Both the position numbers and the translations under genes were made by a program. 64,000 nt of DNA, taken from positions 285,625-349,624 of the forward strand of contig NZ_QGDO01000006.1 in assembly GCF_003149185.1 (NCBI RefSeq). The letters are read 5' to 3'. The notes under the pieces are model-generated. The model ran no database searches. It was not told where the DNA came from and was given only the letters and a program-made list of their open reading frames with translations. Position 1 is the stretch's first letter. Every line of letters starts with the position of its first letter. This DNA comes from Sediminitomix flava. Its GTDB lineage: Bacteria; Bacteroidota; Bacteroidia; Cytophagales; Flammeovirgaceae. Below, piece after piece: positions 27,386 through 35,836 of the stretch.

Positions 27386-28132
27386 TTGAATTTAGTGTTG
27401 CTCAAAATTATTCAACGATGGTTTATCAGGTATTCCGAGCAAGACCGCAAATTGGATAAGGCTGTAACTGGAATTACAGGTAGAAGGCCTTACAATATCC
27501 GATTATACCGTTTGGCTATGAAACATAGCTCGGTAGCTGCGGAGACAGTCAAAGGATTCAAAGAATCCAATGAACGCTTAGAATATTTGGGCGATGCTGT
27601 ACTAGGAGCCATAGTCGCGGAGTATTTGTTCAAACGTTACCCTTTTAAAGATGAAGGATTTTTGACCGAGATAAGGTCACGTATCGTGAACAGAGAATCG
27701 CTGAACAAATTGGCAGTAAAAATTGGTTTGAGTCAATTGGTGGAGTTCGAAGGACGCAAACGTTCGAATCTATCTCACAAGTCGATCTACGGAGATGCCA
27801 TGGAAGCCTTCATTGGGGCGGTATATCTAGATAAGGGCTTTCATTTCACTCGCCGATTCATTATTAGAAAGTTGCTCATGCAACACTATGATATTGAGGC
27901 GGTGATTGAGACTACTACAAACTTTAAGAGTTTGGTGATTGAGTGGGCACAAAAGCTGAATCACAAAGTAGAGTTCAATATCTCAGAAACACGTGGATCA
28001 AAACACAACAAGCAATTTAAAGTGGATTTGAGTGTAGATGGTGAAGTGGTAGCAACAGGAAATGGTTTCAGCAAGAAAAAAGCGGAACAAGATGCTGCCC
28101 GAAAAGCTTGTGAAGCATTAGACATTCCATAG
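27386..28132 (+). CDS. rnc: Ribonuclease III
   Basis: Cleaves double-stranded RNA in rRNA and mRNA processing. The catalytic domain shows the signature ERLEYLGDAVLGAIVAEYLF and GDAMEAFIGAVYLD with the acidic metal ligands, and a double-stranded RNA-binding domain fills about 178-245. There is no ATG near the expected N-terminus. The in-frame candidates are TTG at 27386, GTG at 27395 and TTG at 27398, so a non-ATG start is required. In Bacteroidota rnc often follows acpP and fabF, but here it does not. Confidence 0.93.
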   Translation: MNLVLLKIIQRWFIRYSEQDRKLDKAVTGITGRRPYNIRLYRLAMKHSSVAAETVKGFKESNERLEYLGDAVLGAIVAEYLFKRYPFKDEGFLTEIRSRIVNRESLNKLAVKIGLSQLVEFEGRKRSNLSHKSIYGDAMEAFIGAVYLDKGFHFTRRFIIRKLLMQHYDIEAVIETTTNFKSLVIEWAQKLNHKVEFNISETRGSKHNKQFKVDLSVDGEVVATGNGFSKKKAEQDAARKACEALDIP

Positions 28133-28147
28133 TGAGTACAGTATCCA

Positions 28148-28188
28148 AAAAAATCCCCTGAAGATGGAGTCTTCAGGGGATTTTTTCA
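28148..28188 (+). terminator. Terminator after rnc, probably bidirectional
   Basis: Perfect 14-base stem 28151-28164 with 28170-28183, a 5-base loop, A-run before and T-run after. It sits between convergent rnc and the SDR gene. Confidence 0.88.
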
Positions 28189-28200
28189 TTTAGAACCAAA

Positions 28201-29028
28201 TTATTGTTGAGTAGCAACCGCCATAGGGTTTGGGTATTTCCATTTAATCCCAAGTCGGTTTACAACCTTATCTGAGTTTACAATTTTGTAAGGAGGATTG
28301 TCTGTTGCATCAGGAACTTCTGGTAAAGGTAGTCCAGCAGCTTTTGCGCCTTCAGTGTAGTAGTCTTTTCGTATCGGGTGTTCGGGAGCACAAACATTAA
28401 AAATCTCATTCCAAACATCTTGTTTGATGATCTCTTCCATTACTTGAATACAATCATCTCTATGCACGGCATTCATTGGTGCATTCCAAATCTTGTGAAA
28501 TCTTCCTTTTTTAAGACTGTATTTAGGTACTCTATCTCCTCCAATTAGTCCAGAGAATCGTAATACAGTAGTATCTAGTTTATCGGTTTGTAAATATAAT
28601 TGCTCTATCGTTCTCAAAGCTTCTCCGTTAGGACTAGGCGAAAAGTCTGTACAACTTTCATCCACTTCTTTCTGATTATCTGGGTAAACCGATGTGGAAC
28701 TCACTAGTATAACTTTATTCACTGATGAGGAAGAGATGATCTCATGAAGCTTTTCTAGTCGTTTTTTATAAACATTTGCTCCATCAATATCTCTTTTAGG
28801 AGGAAGAAGTATCAGACAAACATCTACATCTAAAAATGATTGCCAGTCTGTTAATTCGGAAGTATCAATATCTAATAAGAAAGAATTAATCCCTTTTTGA
28901 GAAAGCAAAGTAAGTTTTTCTTCTGTGGTCGTTGACCCTTTTACTTCGTATTCTTTTTGACTCATATATTCTCCGAAGGTAGTCCCTAACCAACCACAGC
29001 CAATAATTGCAATGTTTTTTGATGTCAT
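28201..29028 (-). CDS. NAD(P)-binding epimerase/reductase (extended SDR-like)
   Basis: A 275-residue Rossmann-fold protein with the nucleotide-binding motif IIGCGWLG (Gly10, Gly12, Gly15), an LVSSTSVYP strand in the place of the SDR catalytic Ser, and a C-terminal substrate domain (AVHRDDCIQVMEEII, IFNVCAPEHPIRKDYY). It resembles the YeeZ-type proteins annotated as NAD-dependent epimerase/dehydratase. The usual YxxxK pair is not evident, so the catalytic status is uncertain. Substrate unknown. Confidence 0.78.
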   Translation of the reverse strand: MTSKNIAIIGCGWLGTTFGEYMSQKEYEVKGSTTTEEKLTLLSQKGINSFLLDIDTSELTDWQSFLDVDVCLILLPPKRDIDGANVYKKRLEKLHEIISSSSVNKVILVSSTSVYPDNQKEVDESCTDFSPSPNGEALRTIEQLYLQTDKLDTTVLRFSGLIGGDRVPKYSLKKGRFHKIWNAPMNAVHRDDCIQVMEEIIKQDVWNEIFNVCAPEHPIRKDYYTEGAKAAGLPLPEVPDATDNPPYKIVNSDKVVNRLGIKWKYPNPMAVATQQ

Positions 29029-29145
29029 AATCCTAGTTTGTGATGGATGATAATCTCTATGTATTTGGTAATCTCATAAATATAGATTGTATTTTTCTGA
29101 TATACATTTCCTTTTTTTATTTTTGATTCGATCAAACGTTTGAAC

Positions 29146-30105
29146 ATGCAACATTTAGATATATCGATAGTCGTACCTCTACTGAATGAGGAAGAATCTT
29201 TACCTGAATTGGTCTCTTGGATTTCCAAAGTAATGACGGAGAAAGGGTATTTGTATGAAGTGATTTTAGTTGATGATGGAAGTACAGACCGTTCTTGGGA
29301 AGTTATTAAAGAAATACAGAAAGAAAACCTTTACGTAAAGGGTATTTCATTCTTGAGAAATTACGGGAAATCAGCAGCACTTCATTCAGGATTTCAAGTG
29401 GTTCAGGGCGATGTCGTGATCACAATGGATGCGGATTTACAAGATAGCCCAGACGAAATTCCAGACCTCTACCGAATGATTATGGAAGAGAATTATGATT
29501 TGGTTTCGGGATGGAAGAAGAAACGTTATGATCCGATTACGAAAACAGTTCCAACAAAAATATTTAATGCAGCTACTCGTAAGATGTCGGGTATTGAGTT
29601 ACATGACTTTAACTGCGGACTGAAGGCTTATAAGAGAGATGTGGTAAAGAATATTGAAGTGTATGGCGAAATGCATCGATATATTCCTGTGATCGCAAAG
29701 TGGGTAGGTTTCAAAAATATTGGAGAAAAGGTCGTACAGCATAGAGCCAGACAGTATGGAGTGACCAAGTTTGGTTTGAGCCGTTTTATGAATGGTTTCT
29801 TAGATTTGCTATCGATCTCTTTTGTCTCAAGATTTAAGAAAAAACCGATGCACTTCTTCGGAACATTTGGAGTGTTGAGTTTTATCGTTGGTTTTGGCTT
29901 TATGGCTTACCTTATTTTAGATAAAATGTATCGCTCGTATATGATGTTGCCAATTCAAAGAGAGGTGGTAGAACAGCCGCTATTTTTCTTAGCAATTACA
30001 GCTATAATTATTGGTACACAATTATTTTTGGCAGGCTTCCTAGCTGAACTAATAGCCTTAAATACACCAAATAGGAATGATTATAAAGTAAAGGATCGTA
30101 TTTGA
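29146..30105 (+). CDS. Family 2 glycosyltransferase with two C-terminal membrane helices
   Basis: Resembles GtrB/dolichol-phosphate mannose synthase-like enzymes that transfer a sugar to a polyprenyl phosphate. The protein has 319 residues from the ATG at 29146 (an in-frame TTG lies 6 bases upstream). The GT-A motifs are VDDGSTDRSWE (Asp43, Asp44) and MDADLQDSPDE (Asp95, Asp97). Two hydrophobic segments follow near 230-258 and 268-300. TATTTTTG at 29118-29125 is an exact -7 element without a good -33 partner. Confidence 0.88.
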   Translation: MQHLDISIVVPLLNEEESLPELVSWISKVMTEKGYLYEVILVDDGSTDRSWEVIKEIQKENLYVKGISFLRNYGKSAALHSGFQVVQGDVVITMDADLQDSPDEIPDLYRMIMEENYDLVSGWKKKRYDPITKTVPTKIFNAATRKMSGIELHDFNCGLKAYKRDVVKNIEVYGEMHRYIPVIAKWVGFKNIGEKVVQHRARQYGVTKFGLSRFMNGFLDLLSISFVSRFKKKPMHFFGTFGVLSFIVGFGFMAYLILDKMYRSYMMLPIQREVVEQPLFFLAITAIIIGTQLFLAGFLAELIALNTPNRNDYKVKDRI

Positions 30106-30449
30106 TCTTGCTAAACTACATTGATAAATAACAGTGAGTACACGAACTATTGAATAGTCTTCAACTCACTTTCTTAAAAGGCAATATGATTGATTTCATA
30201 TTGCCTTTTACTTTTATTTTAAAAAATATATTAAAAAAGTGATATAAAAAGGTAGGGTAAAATTCATTTCGATTGTATCCTGTATGGATAGTCATCAAAA
30301 ACTATGAACACCATGAGTAGTTTCTGAGAGACTTTACACAATTATTTACTTAATGATAAAACTAGGAGTCTGAAAATCACCATTCATTAGGACTTCTTTT
30401 TGGGGTGAAATACAGGTTACTAATTTTTTAACTAACAGACCTATTATAT
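30106..30449. other. Gap between glycosyltransferase and AP2 genes
   Basis: This 344-base stretch holds the terminator at 30176-30212. A weaker hairpin follows, AGGAGTC (30364-30370) with GACTTCT (30391-30397) and then TTTTT, which could be a leader attenuator for the AP2/HNH-like gene. No coding frame, tRNA or full promoter match was seen. Confidence 0.4.
30176..30212 (+). terminator. Terminator after the glycosyltransferase gene
   Basis: Perfect 14-base stem 30176-30189 with 30196-30209, a 6-base loop and a T-rich tail. Confidence 0.85.
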
Positions 30450-31004
30450 ATGCTTTATAAAGTGAAACTGAAGAATGCAGACAAACATGTTATTCTTTCA
30501 GATGAGGCTTATGAGTTCATTGAAAAAAATGAATATTATAAGGAAATCAAACTATTAGAAAATTTGAGGCAGCACTCAAATGGCTATGCGTTCTTTCAGA
30601 GAAATTACCCAATTAAAAAAGGGTATAAAAATGTAACCATCTATTTGCATAAGCTTGTAGCTGAAAAGTATGTTGAGAAACCTGATGTAGAGAAGCGTTT
30701 ATTTGTCAGATTTATCAATGGAAATCCGTTGGACTGTCGTGTGAAGAATTTGGAATGGACTACAATGTCTGAGCTGAGAAGACACCAGAAAAAACACAAT
30801 AACAAGACAGGATACAGAGGAGTTGTACAGGTAAGTAAAAATAGCTTTCGAGCTGTTATCTACACGACAAATGATCGATTTGATTTGGGCTTGTTTCCAA
30901 CTGCTGAGGAAGCCGCAGATGCTTATAATAAAAAATCTGAAGAGCTTTTCGGGAAAACGAAGAGTATGAATAAAATTGCTGAAGATACTTTACTAACAGA
31001 GTAA
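30450..31004 (+). CDS. AP2-domain protein with degenerate HNH-like region
   Basis: The 184-residue protein has an HNH_3-like central part (about 62-106: YLHKLVAEKYV, then FINGNPLDCRVKNLEWTT) and a C-terminal AP2 DNA-binding domain (about 119-168: TGYRGVVQVSKNSFRAVIY, LGLFPTAEEAADAYN). This is the layout of HNH-AP2 homing endonucleases. The segment that normally reads NHIDGN reads RFINGN (87-92), so the catalytic His and its Asn neighbour are missing, while His67 and Asn100 remain. It is probably a DNA-binding protein derived from a homing endonuclease. No intron or mobile element surrounds it. Confidence 0.75.
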   Translation: MLYKVKLKNADKHVILSDEAYEFIEKNEYYKEIKLLENLRQHSNGYAFFQRNYPIKKGYKNVTIYLHKLVAEKYVEKPDVEKRLFVRFINGNPLDCRVKNLEWTTMSELRRHQKKHNNKTGYRGVVQVSKNSFRAVIYTTNDRFDLGLFPTAEEAADAYNKKSEELFGKTKSMNKIAEDTLLTE

Positions 31005-31009
31005 AGGTC

Positions 31010-31068
31010 TAGTAAAAGAAAAATCCCCTTACTTGTATTTAATGAAATCAAGCAAGGGGATTTATTTA
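31010..31068. terminator. Bidirectional terminator
   Basis: AAATCCCCTTACTTG (31021-31035) pairs with CAAGCAAGGGGATTT (31049-31063) with one mismatch, with further A/T pairs inside. An A-run on the left and a T-rich right flank suit both convergent genes. Confidence 0.8.
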
Positions 31069-31299
31069 TTTCAAACGACCAATCGGGTCGAATTTGTCGA
31101 ATACATGTTCTGTATGCGGAGCATCTGCAAGTTCTTCTGTCAGATCTTGACCAGCCCAATGCTCATAATGCTTTCCGTTTCGCCACAACCTAGATTTACT
31201 AACATCATAGATTAGCCCTTTGTAGGCACACCAGATTTCTTCTCGGTCATCGCCATTACGAAGTGCAAGCTGAGCTTTAGAATAAAGAGGTAATTCCAT
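31066..31299 (-). CDS. Cytochrome b5-like heme/steroid-binding domain protein
   Basis: A 77-residue single-domain protein with the bacterial cytochrome b5-like pattern: YSKAQLALRNGDD, EEIWCAYKGLIYDVSKSRLW, GKHYEHWAGQDLTEEL, then APHTEHVFDKFDPIGRL. It lacks the HPGG heme motif of classical cytochrome b5 but keeps His residues at matching places. It starts directly after the lipA stop codon with no gap, so it is cotranscribed and possibly translationally coupled with lipoyl synthase. Heme binding is likely but unproven. Confidence 0.75.
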   Translation of the reverse strand: MELPLYSKAQLALRNGDDREEIWCAYKGLIYDVSKSRLWRNGKHYEHWAGQDLTEELADAPHTEHVFDKFDPIGRLK

Positions 31300-32196
31300 T
31301 TATTTTAAAGGCACATTTACATGTCTCTCTGCATGATAAGAAGATCTTACCAATGGTCCAGATTCAACATATGTAATTCCTCTTTTCAGTCCTTCTTCTT
31401 TATAGAACTCAAATCTGTCAGGGTGAATGAATTCAGCAACTTCAATGTGCATTTTAGTTGGTTGAAGATATTGCCCCAAAGTAAGGATGTGTACTCCTGC
31501 TTCAGCCAAATCATCCATAATTCTGAAAACTTGATCCTCAGTTTCACCAAGTCCAAGCATCACACCTGTTTTTGTTCTCTTTCCTGCTTCGCTAATACGA
31601 CGCAGTTCTTCTAAACTTCTCTCGTATTTACCTTGAGGTTTTACTTTACGGCAAAGCTCTTTTACCGTTTCCATATTGTGAGAAACAACTTCTTGTCCGC
31701 CTTCAATCATACGATAAAGTGCATCCCAGTTATTTCTTACATCAGGAATTAGCGTTTCAATAGTTGTAGAAGGGCTAATTTGCTTTGTTTGAACAACGGT
31801 TTGATACCAGATTTCGGCACCTCTGTCTTTTAGCTCATCACGGTTTACAGAAGTGATTACAGCATGTTTTACCTTCATTTTCTGAATAGCATCCGCTACT
31901 CTTCTTGGTTCGTCTTCATCGTATTCAGTCGGACGTCCTGTTGCTACAGCACAGAAAGAACAACCTCTAGTACAGATATTACCCAAGATCATGAATGTAG
32001 CAGTACCAGCTCCCCAACACTCACCCATATTGGGGCAGTTACCACTTTCACAAATTGTGTGAAGTTTGTGTTGGTCTACCAACTTACGAACGTCGGCATA
32101 CTCTTTTCCTACTGGTAATTTTACTCTAAGCCAATCAGGTTTTCTCGTTCTCTTTACTTTATTTTCTTCCGAACCAATTACAGGTAACTCAATCAT
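31300..32196 (-). CDS. lipA: Lipoyl synthase
   Basis: Radical SAM enzyme that inserts two sulfurs into octanoyl groups on lipoate-dependent proteins. The 298 residues contain the auxiliary cluster motif Cys49-x4-Cys54-x5-Cys60, the SAM cluster motif Cys75-x3-Cys79-x2-Cys82 and the C-terminal RSSYHA serine ligand. A full promoter lies about 180 bases upstream. lipB is not adjacent; a cytochrome b5-like gene is fused to the end of the transcript. Confidence 0.97.
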   Translation of the reverse strand: MIELPVIGSEENKVKRTRKPDWLRVKLPVGKEYADVRKLVDQHKLHTICESGNCPNMGECWGAGTATFMILGNICTRGCSFCAVATGRPTEYDEDEPRRVADAIQKMKVKHAVITSVNRDELKDRGAEIWYQTVVQTKQISPSTTIETLIPDVRNNWDALYRMIEGGQEVVSHNMETVKELCRKVKPQGKYERSLEELRRISEAGKRTKTGVMLGLGETEDQVFRIMDDLAEAGVHILTLGQYLQPTKMHIEVAEFIHPDRFEFYKEEGLKRGITYVESGPLVRSSYHAERHVNVPLK

Positions 32197-32499
32197 AGTT
32201 CATCTATTTAAATTAGGTGTAGAGCTGTAGAACTGTCATGCTGTATAGCAAGGTTAAACAATTCTTTTCTGAGCAACACCTATAGCTCTCATCTTAAATG
32301 TTGATTATCTAGTGCTTGAACACTTGAAAGTCTTGTTGAGACATTGAAAAATTCAAATCTCATACAATTAAACAAAAGTACGGACAGAAGGTTTTGTAAT
32401 CAAATTTTAAAACTGAAAGAGATGCGTAAAAAAGAGACAAAATCAGGTTTTATGCCGATGATGTCTCTGAATAGATTAGATAGATAAGTTTTTTTCAGA
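32197..32499. other. lipA leader and upstream gap
   Basis: This 303-base stretch holds the lipA promoter and its long leader. Inside the leader, AGAGCTGTAG (32221-32230) and CTATAGCTCT (32280-32289) form a 10-base inverted repeat with one imperfect pair. No recognised riboswitch or coding frame was found. Confidence 0.4.
32373..32404 (-). promoter_or_regulatory. Predicted promoter of lipA
   Basis: On the minus strand TTTG (32404-32401), a 20-base spacer and TACTTTTG (32380-32373) match the consensus at every position. The start would be near 32366, giving a leader of about 170 bases. Confidence 0.6.
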
Positions 32500-33261
32500 C
32501 TATTTTCGTGCTCCGAAGAAGAAAATTAGAAAAATGGATGTAAAAAATTGATAGTTATCGGGTACAGCCATTATTTCTATTTGTTCAGGATAATATTCGA
32601 TCATCGTTCCAGCTTCAAAGCCAGAAGTACTTCGGTTTGATGATCCGAGTTCAAAAACAACAGATGCTTTAGCCGAAACTCCAGCTGTAATACTAGATTG
32701 ACCAAGACTCTTGAAAATAGAGCCAACGCCTCGTATTTCATTGGAATTTGTATGAACCTCTGGGTCGTATTGAACTTCTTCTTCTCCACTTCCGCTAGCT
32801 ACCCGAATAAGGTATGGAGCAACAATTCCGATGGAAGGACCTCCTGCAACAATTGCATTAACTTGGACGCCTTGTTCTTTTGCTTTACGGAATAGGATCC
32901 ATTCTCTACCGAAATGTGGTCTTATAGAGAATAAATAATTGGTTTTTCTAAGAATAAAAGAGTTACCTGTAAAGGCACTGGTTTGCTGTTCTTCTTTCGG
33001 ATGTTTTACATTTACCATCTCCAATGAAATATGATGGTAAGAATTTTCTCCCGTAGGGGTTCTATTGAAGAGTGTTTTTCGAGACCAACGGATATTGACA
33101 CCTCCTATAAGTCCTGCATTGGTATTCATATTCAGACCAATTGCCCATTCTTTTTCATAGTTTTCGTCTTCAGCCTCCGGTTGAGGTTTAAGTTGAGCTG
33201 AGGATTGAAAATGAATAAAAAAGAGTCCGCAGAAAATTAGATATAGCAATATGGGTTTCAT
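32500..33261 (-). CDS. Predicted outer membrane or exported beta-rich protein
   Basis: A 253-residue protein with a signal peptide (MKPILLYLIFCGLFFIHFQSSAQ) and alternating short beta-like strands. The mature part begins WAIGLNMNTNAGLIGGVNIRWSR and includes LFSIRPHFGREW, IVAGGPSIGIVAPYLI and SSITAGVSAKASVVFELGSS, consistent with a small outer membrane barrel. A final hydrophobic segment (FFTSIFLIFFFGARK) ends the protein. No named family is recognised; function unknown. Confidence 0.65.
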   Translation of the reverse strand: MKPILLYLIFCGLFFIHFQSSAQLKPQPEAEDENYEKEWAIGLNMNTNAGLIGGVNIRWSRKTLFNRTPTGENSYHHISLEMVNVKHPKEEQQTSAFTGNSFILRKTNYLFSIRPHFGREWILFRKAKEQGVQVNAIVAGGPSIGIVAPYLIRVASGSGEEEVQYDPEVHTNSNEIRGVGSIFKSLGQSSITAGVSAKASVVFELGSSNRSTSGFEAGTMIEYYPEQIEIMAVPDNYQFFTSIFLIFFFGARK

Positions 33262-33587
33262 TATATTTGGGGCTAAATTGGGTTCTAGTTTTTTATAGAA
33301 TTTGAATTGTTTATAACTTAGTGACTAAGATGGAGTTGGTCAATATTTTAGGCTGATTGTATTTTCTTTATACTAGATAATTAAGTAATAGTACTATCAT
33401 TGCCGAAGAAAACGATATGTTATAGGTGTAATGTATCTGTAAAATTTAAGCCAATTCGATAAGGTAAATTCTTGACTAGTTCACTTCAATTAAATCCGGT
33501 ATCTGTACCTTTTGCAATGCGAGTTTGCTTAAATACAGAAACTAATAAAATGTTTAGTTCTGAAAGTATAATTCCTATCTTTACATT
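33262..33587. other. Divergent gap before rnhA
   Basis: This 326-base stretch separates a minus-strand exported protein gene from rnhA. TTTA at 33553-33556, 19 bases and TATCTTTA at 33576-33583 resemble a promoter ending only 4 bases before the rnhA ATG, implying a leaderless or very short-leader mRNA. No other structure or coding frame was convincing. Confidence 0.35.
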
Positions 33588-34043
33588 ATGATTATTGCAT
33601 ATACTGATGGCGCATCTTCGGGAAACCCTGGTCCTGGAGGATATGGTGTCGTCTTAATTTCTCCAAAACATAATCTGAGGAAAGAAATTTCTGAGGGTTT
33701 TAGATTAACAACAAACAACAGAATGGAGCTTTTGGCAGTGATCAAGGCACTAGAGGCACTAAAAGTAGGAAAACAAGAAATTACTATTCATTCAGATTCC
33801 TCTTATGTGGTCAATGCAGTGACAAAAGGTTGGTTGTGGGGATGGATCAAGAAAGATTTTAAGGGGAAAAAAAACAAAGATTTATGGATTAGGTATGCCA
33901 ATGTAGCCCAGTATCATACGGTACATCTGAAATGGGTAAAAGGTCATGCTGGAATTCCAGAAAATGAACGCTGTGACCAATTGGCCACAGAAGCGGCTAA
34001 ACAATCAAACTTGAAAATAGACGAAGGCTACGAACAGTCTTAA
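33588..34043 (+). CDS. rnhA: Ribonuclease HI
   Basis: Degrades the RNA strand of RNA-DNA hybrids. The 151-residue enzyme has all catalytic residues: Asp7 (YTDGASSGNPG), Glu47 (NNRMELLA), Asp70 (HSDSSYVV) and Asp130 (NERCDQLA), plus His120 in the KGHAG loop. It ends 15 bases before the folA ATG, so the two genes are probably cotranscribed. The pairing has no clear functional logic. Confidence 0.97.
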   Translation: MIIAYTDGASSGNPGPGGYGVVLISPKHNLRKEISEGFRLTTNNRMELLAVIKALEALKVGKQEITIHSDSSYVVNAVTKGWLWGWIKKDFKGKKNKDLWIRYANVAQYHTVHLKWVKGHAGIPENERCDQLATEAAKQSNLKIDEGYEQS

Positions 34044-34058
34044 TCAGTGATTTTAAAT

Positions 34059-34562
34059 ATGAATACATCGATTATTGTTGCCAAAGCACTAAATGACGTG
34101 ATCGGGAATGGAAACAAACTTCCATGGTATTTGCCTGCCGATCTGAAACACTTCAAACAACAAACTGAAGGGCATCATGTAATTATGGGAAGAAAAACCT
34201 TCGAGTCTATCGTAGACCGAAACGGTAAACCACTTCCTAACCGTACTAATATTATTGTAACAAGTGACCGAGAGTACTATGCAGACGGTTGTGTGTGTGT
34301 ACATAGTATCGAAGATGCTATTGCTTATGCAAAAGACGCAGGCGAAGATGAAGCATTTATTATTGGAGGAGCACAAGTTTACGAGCAGTCGATAGACTTA
34401 GTAGACGTTTTATATATCACAGAAGTTAAAGACTCATTTGAAGGAGATGTTTATTTCCCTTCTGTTATGATGGAAAATTGGGAAGAAATCAGCCGTTTCG
34501 ATTTTTCAAAAGATGAGAAGAATAAAGTAAACTATGCTTTCGTGAAATACGAACGAAAGTAA
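34059..34562 (+). CDS. folA: Dihydrofolate reductase
   Basis: Reduces dihydrofolate to tetrahydrofolate with NADPH. I chose the ATG at 34059 (MNTSIIVAKALNDVIGNGN), giving 167 residues. An in-frame GTG at 34047 is less likely. Catalytic Asp28 lies in LPWYLPADLKHF. The cofactor-binding motif VIMGRKTFESI and the later FIIGGAQVY are present. thyA is not adjacent. Confidence 0.96.
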   Translation: MNTSIIVAKALNDVIGNGNKLPWYLPADLKHFKQQTEGHHVIMGRKTFESIVDRNGKPLPNRTNIIVTSDREYYADGCVCVHSIEDAIAYAKDAGEDEAFIIGGAQVYEQSIDLVDVLYITEVKDSFEGDVYFPSVMMENWEEISRFDFSKDEKNKVNYAFVKYERK

Positions 34563-34633
34563 TTGATATAAATGCTCCTGTTCTACTTTTCTGAATAAGA
34601 ATGGGAGTAAACTGTTTTCTAGAAGTATTTTTT

Positions 34634-35695
34634 ATGCTCATGTCTTTTACACGCCATTTACTTTATACCTTTTTTCTATTATCCGCAAATCTAGTTTTTG
34701 CTCAAAATGGAGGACAACATTCTTTCGAGTTTGTACAAATGCCATTTGATGCAAAAGTTGCGAGTTTAGGAGGTGTAAATGTATCTGCTTACAATGAGGA
34801 TGTGAGTATGTTTTTATATAACCCATCTTTGCTCACATCACAAGAGCACCAACAATTAGCATTTTCTTATATAGATTATTTTACGTCAACAGGTAGCCAA
34901 GTTGTATACAGCTATAGCTTACCGAATGACTTTCAATTAGGATTTGGAGCTTTATACCTCGATCAAGGTACAATACCTGGTTATGACGAAGTGGGGAATC
35001 CAACAGGAAGTTTTAATGCTTCTGATGCCCTCATAACATTGGGTTTATCTCATAAGTTATCTTTTTTCTCAATGGGAGTAAACCTAAAATATGCTCAAAC
35101 AGCTATAGAGCAGTATCGTTCGTCAGCCTTGATGTTTGATATTGGAGGTACATTTACTCACCCAACGAAAGACCTCACATTGGGTCTTGTTTTCAGTAAT
35201 TTTGGTTTTGCATTCTCAAATTTTGTATCAGAAGAGTTAAGTACTCCTTTTGATATTACGGCAGGGATGACTTTCAAGCCCGAAAAAATGCCTGTAAGAT
35301 TTTCAGTTACTTATAAGCAATTCAACAACTTTGATATTGCCTACGATGACCCTAAAGATGACAACCAAGATAATGGTTTAGGGGAGCAAACAGACAATAC
35401 TGTCGGGTTTGCTGACAAATTGGCAAGGCATTTTATAGTTGGAGGAGAATTTGTGTTGGGAAAAGTGCTGAACCTTCGTATGGGGTACAATATCCAGAGA
35501 AGACAAGAGATTAGCCATGAAGACCGAAGAGGACTTTCAGGCTTTAGCTTTGGAGGTGATTTAAAATTCTCTAATTGGAGAATAACTTATGCCAATGCCG
35601 TTTACCATCAGGCTGGCGCAACCAATACACTAACTTTGAGCGTAAATACCGCAAGTTTTTCTAAGAAGAAAAGAAAAAAGGTAGTTGTAGAATAA
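34634..35695 (+). CDS. porQ: Type IX secretion system protein PorQ
   Basis: Outer membrane PorV-like barrel of the T9SS surface attachment complex with PorU, PorV and PorZ. The start at 34634 gives 353 residues and a signal peptide ending at VFAQ. An in-frame upstream start at 34601 adds an unlikely N-terminus. Conserved stretches include FEFVQMPFDAKVASLGGVNVS, MFLYNPSLLT and the C-terminal GFSFGGDLKFSNWRITYANAVYHQAG. porQ lies 20 kb from porU-porV, in keeping with the scattered T9SS genes of Bacteroidota. Confidence 0.92.
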   Translation: MLMSFTRHLLYTFFLLSANLVFAQNGGQHSFEFVQMPFDAKVASLGGVNVSAYNEDVSMFLYNPSLLTSQEHQQLAFSYIDYFTSTGSQVVYSYSLPNDFQLGFGALYLDQGTIPGYDEVGNPTGSFNASDALITLGLSHKLSFFSMGVNLKYAQTAIEQYRSSALMFDIGGTFTHPTKDLTLGLVFSNFGFAFSNFVSEELSTPFDITAGMTFKPEKMPVRFSVTYKQFNNFDIAYDDPKDDNQDNGLGEQTDNTVGFADKLARHFIVGGEFVLGKVLNLRMGYNIQRRQEISHEDRRGLSGFSFGGDLKFSNWRITYANAVYHQAGATNTLTLSVNTASFSKKKRKKVVVE

Positions 35696-35836
35696 CATCC
35701 CTTCTATTTAGTAATTCTCAGCTAAGATTGTATCCTAAAATGATTAAATGCTTGATCGTTAACAATCTTGCCATTTAAGGTTGTGTTCTGCACAAAGAAA
35801 AATATATTGTGTTGAAATTCTCTAAATATTTGATAC

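Noticed and set aside
30364..30402. Second terminator in the gap before the AP2 gene
   Set aside because: The stem is only seven bases with a G-T pair and a long loop. It is mentioned in the gap entry but not called as a terminator.
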